A stretch of 64,000 nucleotides of DNA from Bog-257 sp963834135 (GCA_963834135.1 CAWIAN010000008.1:248001-312000); one strand, 5' to 3'; shown: positions 42,084-51,364, counted from the first letter of the stretch. Program-made: numbers and translations. The notes: generated by a model from the sequence alone, not told the origin.

Positions 42084-42641
42084 ATGACCGACCCGCGCTA
42101 TCCCATCGGCAATTTTCAATGGACTCCGCCGGAAAGTGAAGAGCAGAGCGTCAACGATCGCATACGGTACATCGACGTGCTGGCCAAGCTTCCGGTGCTG
42201 ATGCGTGGGGCAGTGCAGGGACTCGGATCCGAGCAACTTGATACTCCCTACCGTCCCGAGGGCTGGACCGTGAGGCAGGTCGTACATCATGTGCCGGACA
42301 GTCACATGAACGCTTACGTCCGTTTCAAACTCGCGCTCACCGAAGAGCAGCCGCCCATCAAGCCTTACAACGAGGCAGCATGGGCGAAACTTCCCGACAG
42401 CAGCAAACCGATCGAAGTGTCGCTACAACTACTGGCGGCGTTGCACTCACGCTGGGTGGACGTGTTGCAGGCGATGGAACCGTCCGATTTCGGACGCACA
42501 CTGTACCATCCTGAACACGGAGTGGTCTCGTTAGACCGTATGCTGGCGATGTACGCGTGGCACTCGGGACATCATCTCGCGCATATCACCTCGTTGCGTG
42601 AGCGGATGGGGTGGAAGCAACGCGCCGCCGCGCAACATTAA
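42084..42641 (+). CDS. YfiT/DinB-superfamily thiol transferase-like protein
   Basis: 185 residues. DinB four-helix bundle with three putative metal ligands: His in VRQVVHHVPDSHMNAY (~68) and two in AWHSGHHLAHI (~160). The N-terminus (DPRYPIGNFQWTPPES) is that of YfiT/BstA, bacillithiol S-transferase-like proteins. GAGGAG lies 6-9 nt upstream of the ATG. Monocistronic. Thiol cofactor in this organism unknown. Confidence 0.85.
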   Translation: MTDPRYPIGNFQWTPPESEEQSVNDRIRYIDVLAKLPVLMRGAVQGLGSEQLDTPYRPEGWTVRQVVHHVPDSHMNAYVRFKLALTEEQPPIKPYNEAAWAKLPDSSKPIEVSLQLLAALHSRWVDVLQAMEPSDFGRTLYHPEHGVVSLDRMLAMYAWHSGHHLAHITSLRERMGWKQRAAAQH

Positions 42642-43103
42642 TTCACGAAAATTCACATTCGGCCGTTATTTCTCGCATGGCCCCGCGAGTAGTGATTCTA
42701 TGCGACGCGAACCGCTCTTCCGGTGTTGCGACTCGCGCTTCCTATGAGGCCGTTCGGTAGTCCAATACCTATCACGAAAACTTTTTGGCATTGTGAACTT
42801 TCCTCGTGGGCAGTTCGTATATTCCAAAGGGATACAAGAGGAGAGTGTTCGGCGTAAAGCTGGCACTTCGAGTGCAGCAGGAAATGTGAAGGGGCTAAAC
42901 AGAATGTTTCGCCAGCGGTTTGGCGGCCCAGGCGAGACAAACTTGAGGGAGTCGTGTAGGCGTCCCTGTACTGTTTAACCCCGCTGTCATTCTATGCAGC
43001 GCGTCCGGAAATGCAAGTCTTTCCGCGACACCGCGCGTCCGGCTATGACCGGGCACGCACGCCTGGGCCGCCAGAACGACATCAACGTAAGGAGATTACA
43101 ACG
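42642..43103 (+). other. 460-bp intergenic leader with promoter-like and RNA-like structure
   Basis: No ORF I trust. A TATATT box near 42832 could start a transcript with a ~270-nt leader before the gene at 43104. The leader holds several hairpins (see 42859-42982), and then CGGAAA...TTTCCG near 43008-43025 and two direct copies of GCGCGTCCGG around 42999 and 43035. The first ~150 bp (42642-42790) show nothing clear. Confidence 0.5.
42859..42982 (+). ncRNA. candidate structured leader RNA (three-way junction)
   Basis: Hairpin GCT-G-GCACT-TCG-AGTGC-AGC at 42859-42878. Then a long closing stem of 12 positions, GGGGCTAAACAG (42891-42902) with CTGTTTAACCCC (42971-42982), 11 pairing. It encloses GTTTCGCC/GGCGAGAC (42906-42913 with 42931-42938, one G-U) and AGGGA/TCCCT (42946-42950 with 42963-42967). 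This nested layout in a leader before a secreted-protein gene suggests a cis-acting RNA. Acidobacteriota-specific motifs such as Acido-1 exist, but I cannot match them by eye. Confidence 0.45.
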
Positions 43104-43478
43104 ATGACTCGTACACTGGTTCGTGCCACCCTGTTCATTTTCGCCTTAACCATGTCGGTCGCCGCGTTTGCTGCGTCGAAGTCCGAAACCGTGAAGCTCT
43201 ACAACGACACTCAAGTTGGCAGCAAGACGCTTCCAGCCGGAGAATACACGGTCAAATACGATGCCACCGGCAGCAACGCGCAGGTAACCTTTCTGAAAAA
43301 CGGTAAGGAAGTTGCCACCGCGAACGGGATGGTGAAACAGCTTGCCAGCCGTCCCGATCATGCCCAGGTCATCACGCAGACTTCGGGCAGCGCTTCCACC
43401 ATCAGCGAGATTGACTTCAGCCACAGCGGTACGGGCGTGACCTTCGACTCGGGCACCATGTCCGCCGGCACCAATTAG
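43104..43478 (+). CDS. small secreted protein, paralogue 1
   Basis: 124 residues from ATG 43104 (AAGGAG about 9 nt upstream). Signal peptide (LVRATLFIFALTMSVAAFAA). The mature part is all-beta-like: KLYNDTQVGSKTLPAGEYTV, AQVTFLKNGKEVATANGMV, ending in a SEIDFSHSGTGVTF segment. The same scheme occurs in the gene at 43651, so they are tandem paralogues. No known catalytic residue. Exported, perhaps cell-surface or periplasmic; function unknown. Preceded by the candidate leader RNA. Confidence 0.78.
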   Translation: MTRTLVRATLFIFALTMSVAAFAASKSETVKLYNDTQVGSKTLPAGEYTVKYDATGSNAQVTFLKNGKEVATANGMVKQLASRPDHAQVITQTSGSASTISEIDFSHSGTGVTFDSGTMSAGTN

Positions 43479-43572
43479 GAAAACATGACGGGAATGGGAA
43501 GGGGGCCACGCGCTCCCTTTCGTCTCTACCTGTTTGTTTCCACGCTGATCGAGCTTTTCATTAATTAACGCC

Positions 43573-43610
43573 GCTTCCGGACAGCGATCACGAATCGAAG
43601 CTGGCCGGAA
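43573..43610. promoter_or_regulatory. inverted repeat before the second paralogue
   Basis: CTTCCGG (43573) and CCGGAAG (to 43610) form a perfect 7-bp inverted repeat, with a further short AGC/GCT pairing inside, 40 bp before the TTG start of the next gene. It could be a leader hairpin, operator or terminator of the preceding gene; there is no T-run after it. Confidence 0.35.
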
Positions 43611-43650
43611 GCCGTCGAAGTAGATAGCAACAAGCTAAGGAGATAATCGA

Positions 43651-44034
43651 TTGAAGCGCATTTCTCTAACTACGTTTCTGTTTTGCCTGGCATTACTTTT
43701 GCCGGCAGGAGCATTCGCCAAAGACAGGTCCACGGAAGTACACATCTATCAGGCGACGCAGGTAGGCGATGTTACCTTGCATCCTGGTACGTATCAGGTG
43801 AAGGTAATGCCGACCGGAAACACCAGCGAAGTGAGTTTCCTGCAGAATGGCAAGCAGGTGGCAAAGGTCACCGGCTGCCCGAATGTTTCGCTAGCGAAGA
43901 AGTCTGAGAATACTTCGGTAACGCTGGACAATAGCGGCAAGATTCCGCGAGTTGCCGAAATCGATTTTGAAGGCCAGCAGACCGCGGTGGGATTCAACAC
44001 AGCGGCGACGGCTAGCGCTAGCGCTGGAGAGTAA
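43651..44034 (+). CDS. small secreted protein, paralogue 2
   Basis: 127 residues from TTG 43651 (AAGGAG 8 nt upstream). Signal peptide (LTTFLFCLALLLPAGAFAK). It shares with paralogue 1 the pattern V(H/K)(I/L)Y-x2-TQVG...L-x2-G-x-Y-x-VK, then V(S/T)FL(Q/K)NGK(Q/E)VA and EIDF near the end. Two such genes in tandem suggest duplication. Secreted, beta-rich, function unknown. Confidence 0.78.
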   Translation: MKRISLTTFLFCLALLLPAGAFAKDRSTEVHIYQATQVGDVTLHPGTYQVKVMPTGNTSEVSFLQNGKQVAKVTGCPNVSLAKKSENTSVTLDNSGKIPRVAEIDFEGQQTAVGFNTAATASASAGE

Positions 44035-44157
44035 TTCGTCGGCGTCGCACCGATCAAACATCCTGAGATTCGTGTACCCCATTCAAGGCCGTTTGTTGGC
44101 TTTGGGTGGGGGATTCTTTTCTGGCCCGGGCCTTGCATGAGAGCGATGTTATAACGG

Positions 44158-44514
44158 CTATTTCTTTAGTGCATTGTGCTCGACGAGCATCTCGTGTCCA
44201 TAGCCTTTCAAGATTGCACTCCTGCCTTCGCCCTTCAGTACCAGCGACCAATCGAATGGCTCGTTGCCTCCGCCTAATGTCGTTTGAAACGAGAATGTTT
44301 TAGCATCCACCGACGGGTTCGAGATGTTCGTCTCGGTTCGCGTGTGGTCAGGGTTCAGAAACACCATCTTGCCTGAAAGTGTTTTTCCGTCCTCAACAAT
44401 CGTCACGGTGATGTTAACTCCCGCCTGCCAAGTGCCCACGAACGTCTTTGCTTGCGACACGGCTGGAAGGCACAAAATGAAGACCAGCGGCATCAACTGA
44501 AGCGAGTTTTTCAT
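44158..44514 (-). CDS. small secreted protein of unknown function
   Basis: 118 residues from ATG 44514, which gives a clean signal peptide (LQLMPLVFILCLPAVSQA); the frame extends upstream without a plausible start. The mature part looks like a small beta barrel: KTFVGTWQAGVNITVTIVED, GKTLSGKMVFLNPDHTRTE, FSFQTTLGGG. Such domains often follow a 'TWxG' lipid- or ligand-binding pattern, but I cannot assign a family. A 7-7-7 inverted repeat lies ~30 bp upstream of its start. Confidence 0.65.
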   Translation of the reverse strand: MKNSLQLMPLVFILCLPAVSQAKTFVGTWQAGVNITVTIVEDGKTLSGKMVFLNPDHTRTETNISNPSVDAKTFSFQTTLGGGNEPFDWSLVLKGEGRSAILKGYGHEMLVEHNALKK

Positions 44515-44940
44515 TGCCACTTCGAGGCATACGTGGCAGACACCTGGAACAGCCAAATTGTTCCACGTTGGGCGAGAACCGGCGATATCGTAGGTTTTCT
44601 GTACCCGTTGGGCCAAGCCCCAATTGCATATGGCCAGGGATTTCTCGACAGCCAGCTCAGGATGTCTCATGTAGTCCTGCGACACGCGCGAGCTCTGAGC
44701 GATCTGGAGTGTTATGAATCTCACGGACGCTGCGCAGGCCTACGGTCTTGTCACCCACACATTCGAAAATCGCGAATGCGGGCAGTCCGCATCTGGAACG
44801 AAAGTGCTGGACCTCGTTGGTAGCAATCCGTCCCACTCTTAAGGGATTTGCGGAAGTATTCACGGGTGTACTCTATAAAAGTGCTACACGCGTCATCTGA
44901 AAAGGAGGCGTGAGCGGCTTTCGCTTACCCCTAGGCAGCT
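44515..44940. other. divergent intergenic region, mostly unexplained
   Basis: 426 bp between the secreted-protein gene (-) and the kinase (+). It carries the inverted repeat at 44545-44565 and a strong Shine-Dalgarno-like AAAAGGAGG at 44900-44908, which is too far (32 nt) from the kinase ATG and not followed by a credible ORF. I see no RNA gene or repeat in the rest. Confidence 0.4.
44545..44565. promoter_or_regulatory. 7-7-7 inverted repeat upstream of secreted-protein gene
   Basis: TGGAACA (44545-44551), 7-nt spacer, TGTTCCA (44559-44565): a perfect inverted repeat 31-51 bp before the ATG at 44514 on the - strand. The arm spacing suits a dimeric helix-turn-helix repressor. No regulator is seen nearby. 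Confidence 0.45.
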
Positions 44941-45849
44941 ATGGCTCTCCACCCGTTTGTGCCGGAACAGATAGAAGCCGCGCTCGATCGGCGATACGTC
45001 GTCGGTCCCGGCATTGGCGTCGGATCCCAGGGAGCAGTTTATAAGGCGACCCGGATTTCCCGGCCTGACGGCACCGCGACAGATGACGTGGTAGCTCTCA
45101 AACTCCACCTCTCCGCGGGTAAGAGCGCTCGCGTAGATCGCGAGATCACCGCGATGGAGAGCCTGTCGCATCCCAACCTCGGTCGGCTAATCGAACATGG
45201 CTATTGCGACGTGGCTGGCCGGCAAACCGGATACATCGCGTGTGAATTCATCGAAGGACAGTCGCTAAAGAGTCGGTTGAAAGCCGGGCGCTTGCTTGAA
45301 TCCGAAGTGCTACAAATCGGCCGCGATACCTCGGCTGCAATTGACGCTCTTTGGGCGCAACGCATTGTTCACGGAGATATAAAACCGTCGAATATCATGC
45401 TGAGAGAGTCGGGTAGCGCCGTCCTTATCGACCTCGGTGTCGCCAGCTTTTTCGAAGAGCAGGCCGGACCTCGACCGCTCACGCCCGGCTTGCCGGAGCA
45501 GTTCTGGCATGGAGGAACTTTAGGTTACATGTCGCCGGAGCAGGCCAAAGGGGAAAGGCGATTATCTTGCGCTTCCGACATTTTCTCGCTGGGTGTGGTG
45601 CTGCTGGAAAGTATTCAGGGCTGGCATCCTACGAACTTTGATCAGGCCGCCTTGGCGAAGGGCCTGCGGACGAGCGGCGGCAAGCTAACCGTCAGCGCCG
45701 GATTGCTTCGGACGCTGGACATGATGCTGATAGGGAGTCCGCCTAGGGCCCGTGGGAAGGTGGGAAAGCTCAGCGGCTACTTCCAATTGCTGGAGCAAAT
45801 GACGGAAGAGAAATTTGCCAATGGCGCTAAGGCGTCTCAAGAAGCTTAG
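44941..45849 (+). CDS. serine/threonine protein kinase, cytoplasmic
   Basis: 302 residues, kinase domain only. Gly loop GIGVGSQGAV (~25-34), ATP-binding Lys54 (VVALKLHL), Glu68 in REITAMESL, catalytic loop HGDIKPSN (144-151) with Asp146, metal loop DLG (164-166) replacing DFG, then GTLGYMSPEQAK. All catalytic residues are present, so it should be active. No membrane segment or sensor domain follows, unlike many PknB-type proteins. Phosphorylation targets unknown. Located just after a divergent promoter region. Confidence 0.9.
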   Translation: MALHPFVPEQIEAALDRRYVVGPGIGVGSQGAVYKATRISRPDGTATDDVVALKLHLSAGKSARVDREITAMESLSHPNLGRLIEHGYCDVAGRQTGYIACEFIEGQSLKSRLKAGRLLESEVLQIGRDTSAAIDALWAQRIVHGDIKPSNIMLRESGSAVLIDLGVASFFEEQAGPRPLTPGLPEQFWHGGTLGYMSPEQAKGERRLSCASDIFSLGVVLLESIQGWHPTNFDQAALAKGLRTSGGKLTVSAGLLRTLDMMLIGSPPRARGKVGKLSGYFQLLEQMTEEKFANGAKASQEA

Positions 45850-45879
45850 CTGTTGCGGACCCGCGATTACCGTAAGCGC

Positions 45880-48800
45880 CTATGCCGTTGCCCCCACCAG
45901 CTTCGGTGACTCTTCGTGGAATCTCACCGACACTAGCTTAGAAACTCCAGGCTCCTGCATGGTCACGCCGTACATCACCGGCGCCATGCTCATGGTCTTC
46001 TTGCTGTGGGTGATGATGATGAATTGCGTCTGCACGCTCATCTCGCGCACCAGTTCGGTGAAGCGGCCGACGTTGGCTTCGTCGAGCGGCGCATCGACTT
46101 CGTCGAGGATGCAGAACGGGCTGGGCTGATACTGGAAGATGCCGACCAGGAGAGCCAGCGCGGTGAGAGCCTTCTCGCCGCCTGAGAGCAGCAGCACGTT
46201 CTGAAGCTTCTTGCCGGGAGGCGACGCTACTACATCGATGCCGCTCTCCATCGAGTTCTCCAGGTCGGTAAGCCGCATGAAGCCCTGACCTCCGCCGAAG
46301 AGCTTACTGAACGTCTTACCGAAGTTCTCGTTGATGATGTTGAAGGCCTCTTCGAACTTCTGCCGCGAGATCGTATCGATTTCCTTGATGGTGTTCTGCG
46401 TGTTCTCGATCGACTGCAGCAGGTCCTGCCGCTGCGTTTCGAGGAAGTCGTGACGCTGCGCCGTTTCTTTGTACTCTTCGAGCGCCATCATATTGACGGG
46501 ACCCATATTATCGAGGCGCGCGCGCATCTCGCGATAGGCATTGTCTTCAGTCGTGAGTTCTTCGCCCGCCAGCCGTGGCAGCGATTCGTCGGTCATCAGC
46601 TCGTCGTGCTGAACGCTCAACTCCTGCACGCAGGTCTCGGCCATGTGTTGCACGTCGGACTTCACGCGCGCCTGCTCGGCCGACAATTCGCCGCGGCGAT
46701 CTCGCGCCGCATCCAGCGCCTCGCGTGCCGACTTCAGCGCCTCTTCCAACTCAGCGATGCGTACGCGGACGGCCTGCAACTCGTCTTGCAATTCGCGGTC
46801 CCGCTGCTGGGCGATCTCGCGCTCCGCGGTCCAGCCTACAACCTGCTCCGCCAAGCGGACGTTCTCGCTCTCGCGCTGCTGCTTCTCCGCCGCCGCCGAC
46901 TCCAGTTGCGACTTCAGCTTCGCCAGGTGCGCCGACACCTCCGACAGCATCGCCTCGATCCGTTGCACGGCGAGCATGGCTCCGCGCCGCCGCTCTTCCA
47001 TGGTGGCGACATTGGCGCGCACCTCGCTGGCCAGGTGAGCGGACTCATCCCGCCGCTGGCGCAATGATTCCAAGCTGCTTTGCGCGGCCTGCATCTCCTC
47101 TTCCAGAGCGCGTTGCCGTTCCTCATGCTGGAAGAGCTCGCCGAGCTGTGAAGTAATAAAGTTTTCGCGCTCGCCATGCTCTTCGCCGACGCGCTGCAAC
47201 TCACGCTCGTAGGTCGAAAGCCGCTCGCGTACCCGCGTCATCTCGGTTTCGAGTTGACGCAGCGTGTGTTCGGACGTCATGGCCTGGCGCTCGGACTCAC
47301 GCTTTTCGTCTTCGAGGCGCTGCAACAGGCCAGTCATCTCCGCGATGTCGCGGCCGAGGGCGGCGATGTACGTTTCCTTCTCGCCCATGGCACGCTCGAG
47401 TTCGGCCATCTGAAGCAGCACATCGCGCAACTCGCGCTTCATCGAGAGCGGGCCCTGGCTGCGCTGCTTGCCGCCGGTGACGGTTACGTTGTGGAAGCAC
47501 TCACCCGATTGCGACAGGAAGAATGCGTCGGGATTTTCCAGCGCAAGGTTGCGGCCGACCTCGGGATCGGGAACGATGTAGCCGTTGCCCAGCTTGGGCA
47601 GAATCACTTCCAGCGACTTGCCGAAGCCGTCCAGCACACGAATGCAATTTTTCAGCGGAACCACGGCGTCGCTGTGCGTGACATGATTCGCCGCCTCGTC
47701 AAACTGGAACGAAAACTTCGCCTGCGAATCCTCCGGATGCACCAGGAAGGTCGCGCGTCCATCGACATCGGTGCGCAACAGCCGCAGACCTTCATCAGCG
47801 GCGTCCCACGACTTCACGACGATGTAGTTCAGCTCATCGCGCAGGAAATCGTCGACCACATGCTCATAACGGTCCTCGACCTCGAGGAAGTCGGCCAACA
47901 CACCTGCCGGCGCGCGGCCGCCTTGCAGTCCGCCCGAGGTGAAGAGCTTGCGCACGGACTCGGTCGCGTAACCGTGCTCGGCGATGACGCCTTCGAGCGA
48001 ACCTTTCTTGCCCATCAGCGTGGCGTACTGGCCGCGCAGGGAATCGAGGTGGCGCTTGGAATCTGTTTCTGCGTCGCGCTTGGTCTCGAGTTGCTGGCGC
48101 GTCTCGGTGATCTGCGCTGTCAGAGCCGCAACACGTTGCGACGCACTCTCGAACTCAAGACCAAGCTGTCCGCGCTGGCCGCCGAAACTTTCGAGCTGCT
48201 GATTTGCTGCCGTTGTCTCATCGTGCAAACGCTTCGCCTCGCGATCAAGAGCGGCGATGCGTTCTTCGGCTTGGGTGATGCGATTGCGTAAGGCGGACGC
48301 CGCTGAGACGGCTTGCATGATCGCGCCGCGCCGTTCCTCCTGCTGCCGCTCAACTTCAATGAGCGAGACAGACGCCGCTGCTGCTTCCTGCTGCCGTTGC
48401 TGCAGTTCCTGCTGCGCGGCGGCAACGTCGGCATTGGCAGACTCAAGTGTCGCGCGATCGGTCTCGAGCTCCTGTTGCAGTCTGCCCGACTGCTCTTCGG
48501 TGTTGGCGATCTCGGCTTGCGCTCCGGCGGAGCGGGCGTCGAGTTCAGCGCAACGCTCTTCGTTGGTGCGGCGGCGCGCTGCGGCACGATCGAGATCAAG
48601 CGCGAGTGAATTGAGCCTCTCGCGATTCTCCTGGCCTTCGCGTTCGATGGCATAGCCGCGCTGGGTGCGATCGCCGTGCTCGGCTTCCATTTGCTGGACC
48701 GCTTCCGACTTGCCGTGAATCTCTTCGGCGATTTCGTTGAGTTGCTGCTCCAGCGAAGTCGCTTCGGCTTCCAGTTGCGCGAACTTGCTGGCCAGCACGA

Positions 48801-49719
48801 TGCGCAGCTTGTCGCGCATCTCATCGCGAAGTTTGGCATAACGCTCGGCTTTCGACGCCTGTCGCTTGAGCGAATTCATCTGCCGCGTGACTTCGTCGAA
48901 GATGTCATTGATACGGTTCAGATTGAGCTTGGCATCTTCGAGACGCGCTTCCGCCAGGCGCTTGCGCGCTTTGTACTTGGTGATGCCAGCTGCCTCTTCG
49001 ATGATGGCGCGGCGATCGGTGGGCTTGCTGCTGAGAATCTGTCCGATGCGTCCCTGCTCGATGATGGCGTAGGACTCAGGGCCGAGGCCGGTGCCCATGA
49101 AGATGTCTTGAATGTCGCGCAGGCGGCAGAGCTTGCCGTTCAGCAGGTACTCGCTCTCGCCGGAGCGGAACAGGCGACGCGTGACCTGGATTTCGCCGGC
49201 CTTGAAGGCGCGCTTGAATTTGCGGCGGCGGATCTTTAACACGACCTGTTGAGGAGCCGGGACCGCAGCTTCTACGGACTGCTCGGGCGCGGGAGCGTCG
49301 CCAGACTCTTCATCGCTCTGACCGGGACGAACTTCCTGGGAGTAGCTCTCGACGTCGGCTGCCTTCTCGGCGCGCAAGGCCGACTCATCCCAGTCATCGG
49401 GCATGTCGTCTTGAATGTCGATCTCGGGCTCAACGAAATCTCCGTAAACTTCAGGATCGACCAGGGTCAGCGAAACCTCGGCCATGCCGGTCGGTTTGCG
49501 ATCGCGCGTGCCGGCGAAGATGACATCCTGCATGTGAACGCCGCGGAGCAGGCGAGCTGACTGCTCGCCCAGTACCCACGAGATGGCATCGGAAATGTTC
49601 GACTTGCCGCAGCCGTTGGGACCGACGATGGCCGCAATACCTTCGCCTTGGAAGCGGAGGTCGGTGCGATCACAGAACGATTTAAACCCGAGGATTTGCA
49701 GCTTCTTCAGTTTCAGCAA
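45880..49719 (-). CDS. smc: SMC chromosome-segregation ATPase
   Basis: 1279 residues from TTG 49719 (AAGGAG 6 nt upstream; MLKLKKLQILGFKSFCDRT is the usual SMC opening). Walker A GPNGCGKSN (33-41); a hinge around residues 560-680 flanked by long coiled coils rich in Glu/Gln/Arg; C-terminal signature LLSGGEKALTALALL and Walker B CILDEVDAPLDEANV. SMC condenses and organises chromosomes with ScpA/ScpB. An acidic/Pro-rich insert of ~75 residues at ~95-170, before a basic KIRRRKFKRAFK, is longer than I expect in bacterial SMC heads. Confidence 0.95.
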   Translation of the reverse strand: MLKLKKLQILGFKSFCDRTDLRFQGEGIAAIVGPNGCGKSNISDAISWVLGEQSARLLRGVHMQDVIFAGTRDRKPTGMAEVSLTLVDPEVYGDFVEPEIDIQDDMPDDWDESALRAEKAADVESYSQEVRPGQSDEESGDAPAPEQSVEAAVPAPQQVVLKIRRRKFKRAFKAGEIQVTRRLFRSGESEYLLNGKLCRLRDIQDIFMGTGLGPESYAIIEQGRIGQILSSKPTDRRAIIEEAAGITKYKARKRLAEARLEDAKLNLNRINDIFDEVTRQMNSLKRQASKAERYAKLRDEMRDKLRIVLASKFAQLEAEATSLEQQLNEIAEEIHGKSEAVQQMEAEHGDRTQRGYAIEREGQENRERLNSLALDLDRAAARRRTNEERCAELDARSAGAQAEIANTEEQSGRLQQELETDRATLESANADVAAAQQELQQRQQEAAAASVSLIEVERQQEERRGAIMQAVSAASALRNRITQAEERIAALDREAKRLHDETTAANQQLESFGGQRGQLGLEFESASQRVAALTAQITETRQQLETKRDAETDSKRHLDSLRGQYATLMGKKGSLEGVIAEHGYATESVRKLFTSGGLQGGRAPAGVLADFLEVEDRYEHVVDDFLRDELNYIVVKSWDAADEGLRLLRTDVDGRATFLVHPEDSQAKFSFQFDEAANHVTHSDAVVPLKNCIRVLDGFGKSLEVILPKLGNGYIVPDPEVGRNLALENPDAFFLSQSGECFHNVTVTGGKQRSQGPLSMKRELRDVLLQMAELERAMGEKETYIAALGRDIAEMTGLLQRLEDEKRESERQAMTSEHTLRQLETEMTRVRERLSTYERELQRVGEEHGERENFITSQLGELFQHEERQRALEEEMQAAQSSLESLRQRRDESAHLASEVRANVATMEERRRGAMLAVQRIEAMLSEVSAHLAKLKSQLESAAAEKQQRESENVRLAEQVVGWTAEREIAQQRDRELQDELQAVRVRIAELEEALKSAREALDAARDRRGELSAEQARVKSDVQHMAETCVQELSVQHDELMTDESLPRLAGEELTTEDNAYREMRARLDNMGPVNMMALEEYKETAQRHDFLETQRQDLLQSIENTQNTIKEIDTISRQKFEEAFNIINENFGKTFSKLFGGGQGFMRLTDLENSMESGIDVVASPPGKKLQNVLLLSGGEKALTALALLVGIFQYQPSPFCILDEVDAPLDEANVGRFTELVREMSVQTQFIIITHSKKTMSMAPVMYGVTMQEPGVSKLVSVRFHEESPKLVGATA

Positions 49720-50057
49720 GGCGAACTCCTTCAATGTAGCCGGCGCAGGACGATCTTGAGTTGCCGTCTTCGGGGCCAAGGTCGGCGGGCAATCTGGGGC
49801 AGTCGTCGCCGTAAACCACGGTTTTCCCTAAGACAAGCCAACTTTACGATCGAGGGCGAGGAGGGGTCAAGATGCAAAACACCATATCTTGTACCTATCC
49901 TGTGCAAAACGCAGCATATTGCACTGGTCTTGCAGCAAACGCTGGCAGTTCCAAAATGGGAAAGGACAGCGAGGGCGGGAGAAGCACCAGAGTAAGTGCA
50001 ATTGTAGATGCCTTGTAGTGCCGATTCAAGGCCTGCGGGCGGGGAGTATCCGCTCGA

Positions 50058-51242
50058 TTACCGCCTCGCCACGACTCTCCTCGGCGCAGCAAGCCACCGG
50101 GGAGCCGATCGTACCAGGGTGGCATTAATCAGGATCGACACAAGTGACACGGCCAGCGTGGCATGGTAAAACTCGTCGCCGACCAGACCGTTGCTGCGGG
50201 CGACCTGCACCAGGATGAACGAGAACTCGCCGATTTGCGTGAGCCCGGTCCCGACCAGCACGGCCGTCTTGAATGGATAACCAAACAGCTTCACCACGCC
50301 AGTCCACACCAAGAACTTTCCGACAATGACCAATGCGAGGATGGCCAGCAGCAGCAACGGATTCCGCAGCACCTCGCGTGGATTGATCAGGATACCGACG
50401 GTTACGAAGAACAGAGCAACGAAAGCGTCGCGCAATGGCAAGAGTTGATCGAGGGCGCGGTGAGCATAGTCGGAAGCACTGATGATCAGCCCGGCAGCAA
50501 ACGCTCCCAGCGCCAGAGATAACCCAACCGCTTCGGTTAGAGCAGCGGTTCCCAGGCAGATGGCCAGGATGATCAGCAAGAACAACTCCTTGTTCTGCGA
50601 GCGTGCGATACCTGCCAGCGATCGCGGCACGAGATAGACCGCAAGAAATCCGATGGGCGCGAGAATCATCGCAGCTTTGGCGAGCGCCCACGCCACTCCC
50701 AGCAGATGATGCGGCGTCAGACTGACCAGCGCGGGCATGAGGATGGTCAGCACGACGACGATCAGGTCTTCGACCAGGGTGATGCCGATCATCACTTTGC
50801 CGTGCGGCGATTGCAACTGGCCGCCATCCATCAGCAGGCGCGACAGCACCATGGTACTGGCGACAGAGATGATCATGCCCATCACCAGTCCCTGCATGGC
50901 TCCCCAGCCCAGCAAGATGCCAAGGCCCTCGCCGACCAGCGACAGCAGCACGACGCCCAGCGGGCCGCCGATCAGCGAGACCCACTTCACCTCGAGCAGT
51001 TCGGCGATCGAGAATTCCAGCCCGATGGAAAACATCAGGAAGACGACACCGACTTCGGCGATGACCTGGAAGGTTTGGGTTTCGCTGACGCGTGGGCCCA
51101 GGGTATAAGGGCTGATGGCAATTCCGGCCAGAACATATCCCAGAATCAGTGGCTGCCGCAGACGCCAAGCCAGCACTCCGCCGAGAATAGCCGCGATGAA
51201 TACGTACGACAGTTCTTTGAAAATTGCGGAATGTGCAGGCAT
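50058..51242 (-). CDS. CPA2-family cation:proton antiporter (KefB/Na+-H+ exchanger type)
   Basis: 394 residues, about 12 hydrophobic segments, no RCK/TrkA-N domain at the C-terminus. Family segments: LILGYVLAGIAISPYTLGP, FSIGLEFSIAELLEVKW, VASTMVLSRLLMDGG, ALGAFAAGLIISASDYAHRA and GLTQIGEFSFILVQVARSNG. Exchange of Na+ or K+ for H+ across the inner membrane. Ends about 340 bp before the smc start codon; stands alone between smc and the ABC genes. Confidence 0.88.
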   Translation of the reverse strand: MPAHSAIFKELSYVFIAAILGGVLAWRLRQPLILGYVLAGIAISPYTLGPRVSETQTFQVIAEVGVVFLMFSIGLEFSIAELLEVKWVSLIGGPLGVVLLSLVGEGLGILLGWGAMQGLVMGMIISVASTMVLSRLLMDGGQLQSPHGKVMIGITLVEDLIVVVLTILMPALVSLTPHHLLGVAWALAKAAMILAPIGFLAVYLVPRSLAGIARSQNKELFLLIILAICLGTAALTEAVGLSLALGAFAAGLIISASDYAHRALDQLLPLRDAFVALFFVTVGILINPREVLRNPLLLLAILALVIVGKFLVWTGVVKLFGYPFKTAVLVGTGLTQIGEFSFILVQVARSNGLVGDEFYHATLAVSLVSILINATLVRSAPRWLAAPRRVVARR

Positions 51243-51364
51243 TCGGCCCCAGGCGATCAGAATTGATCTAGGTATCGTAGACCAAAATCGTGTCTTCGGT
51301 GCGCGATGCTCTTTGGCGACAGGTCGCGTTGCTGCTTGGCTGGAGTTGGCGTGAGGTGCGAACG

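Noticed and set aside
47176..48291. 371-codon + strand open frame opposite smc
   Set aside because: Shadow of the coiled-coil coding region; leucine/arginine-rich pseudo-protein without any motif.
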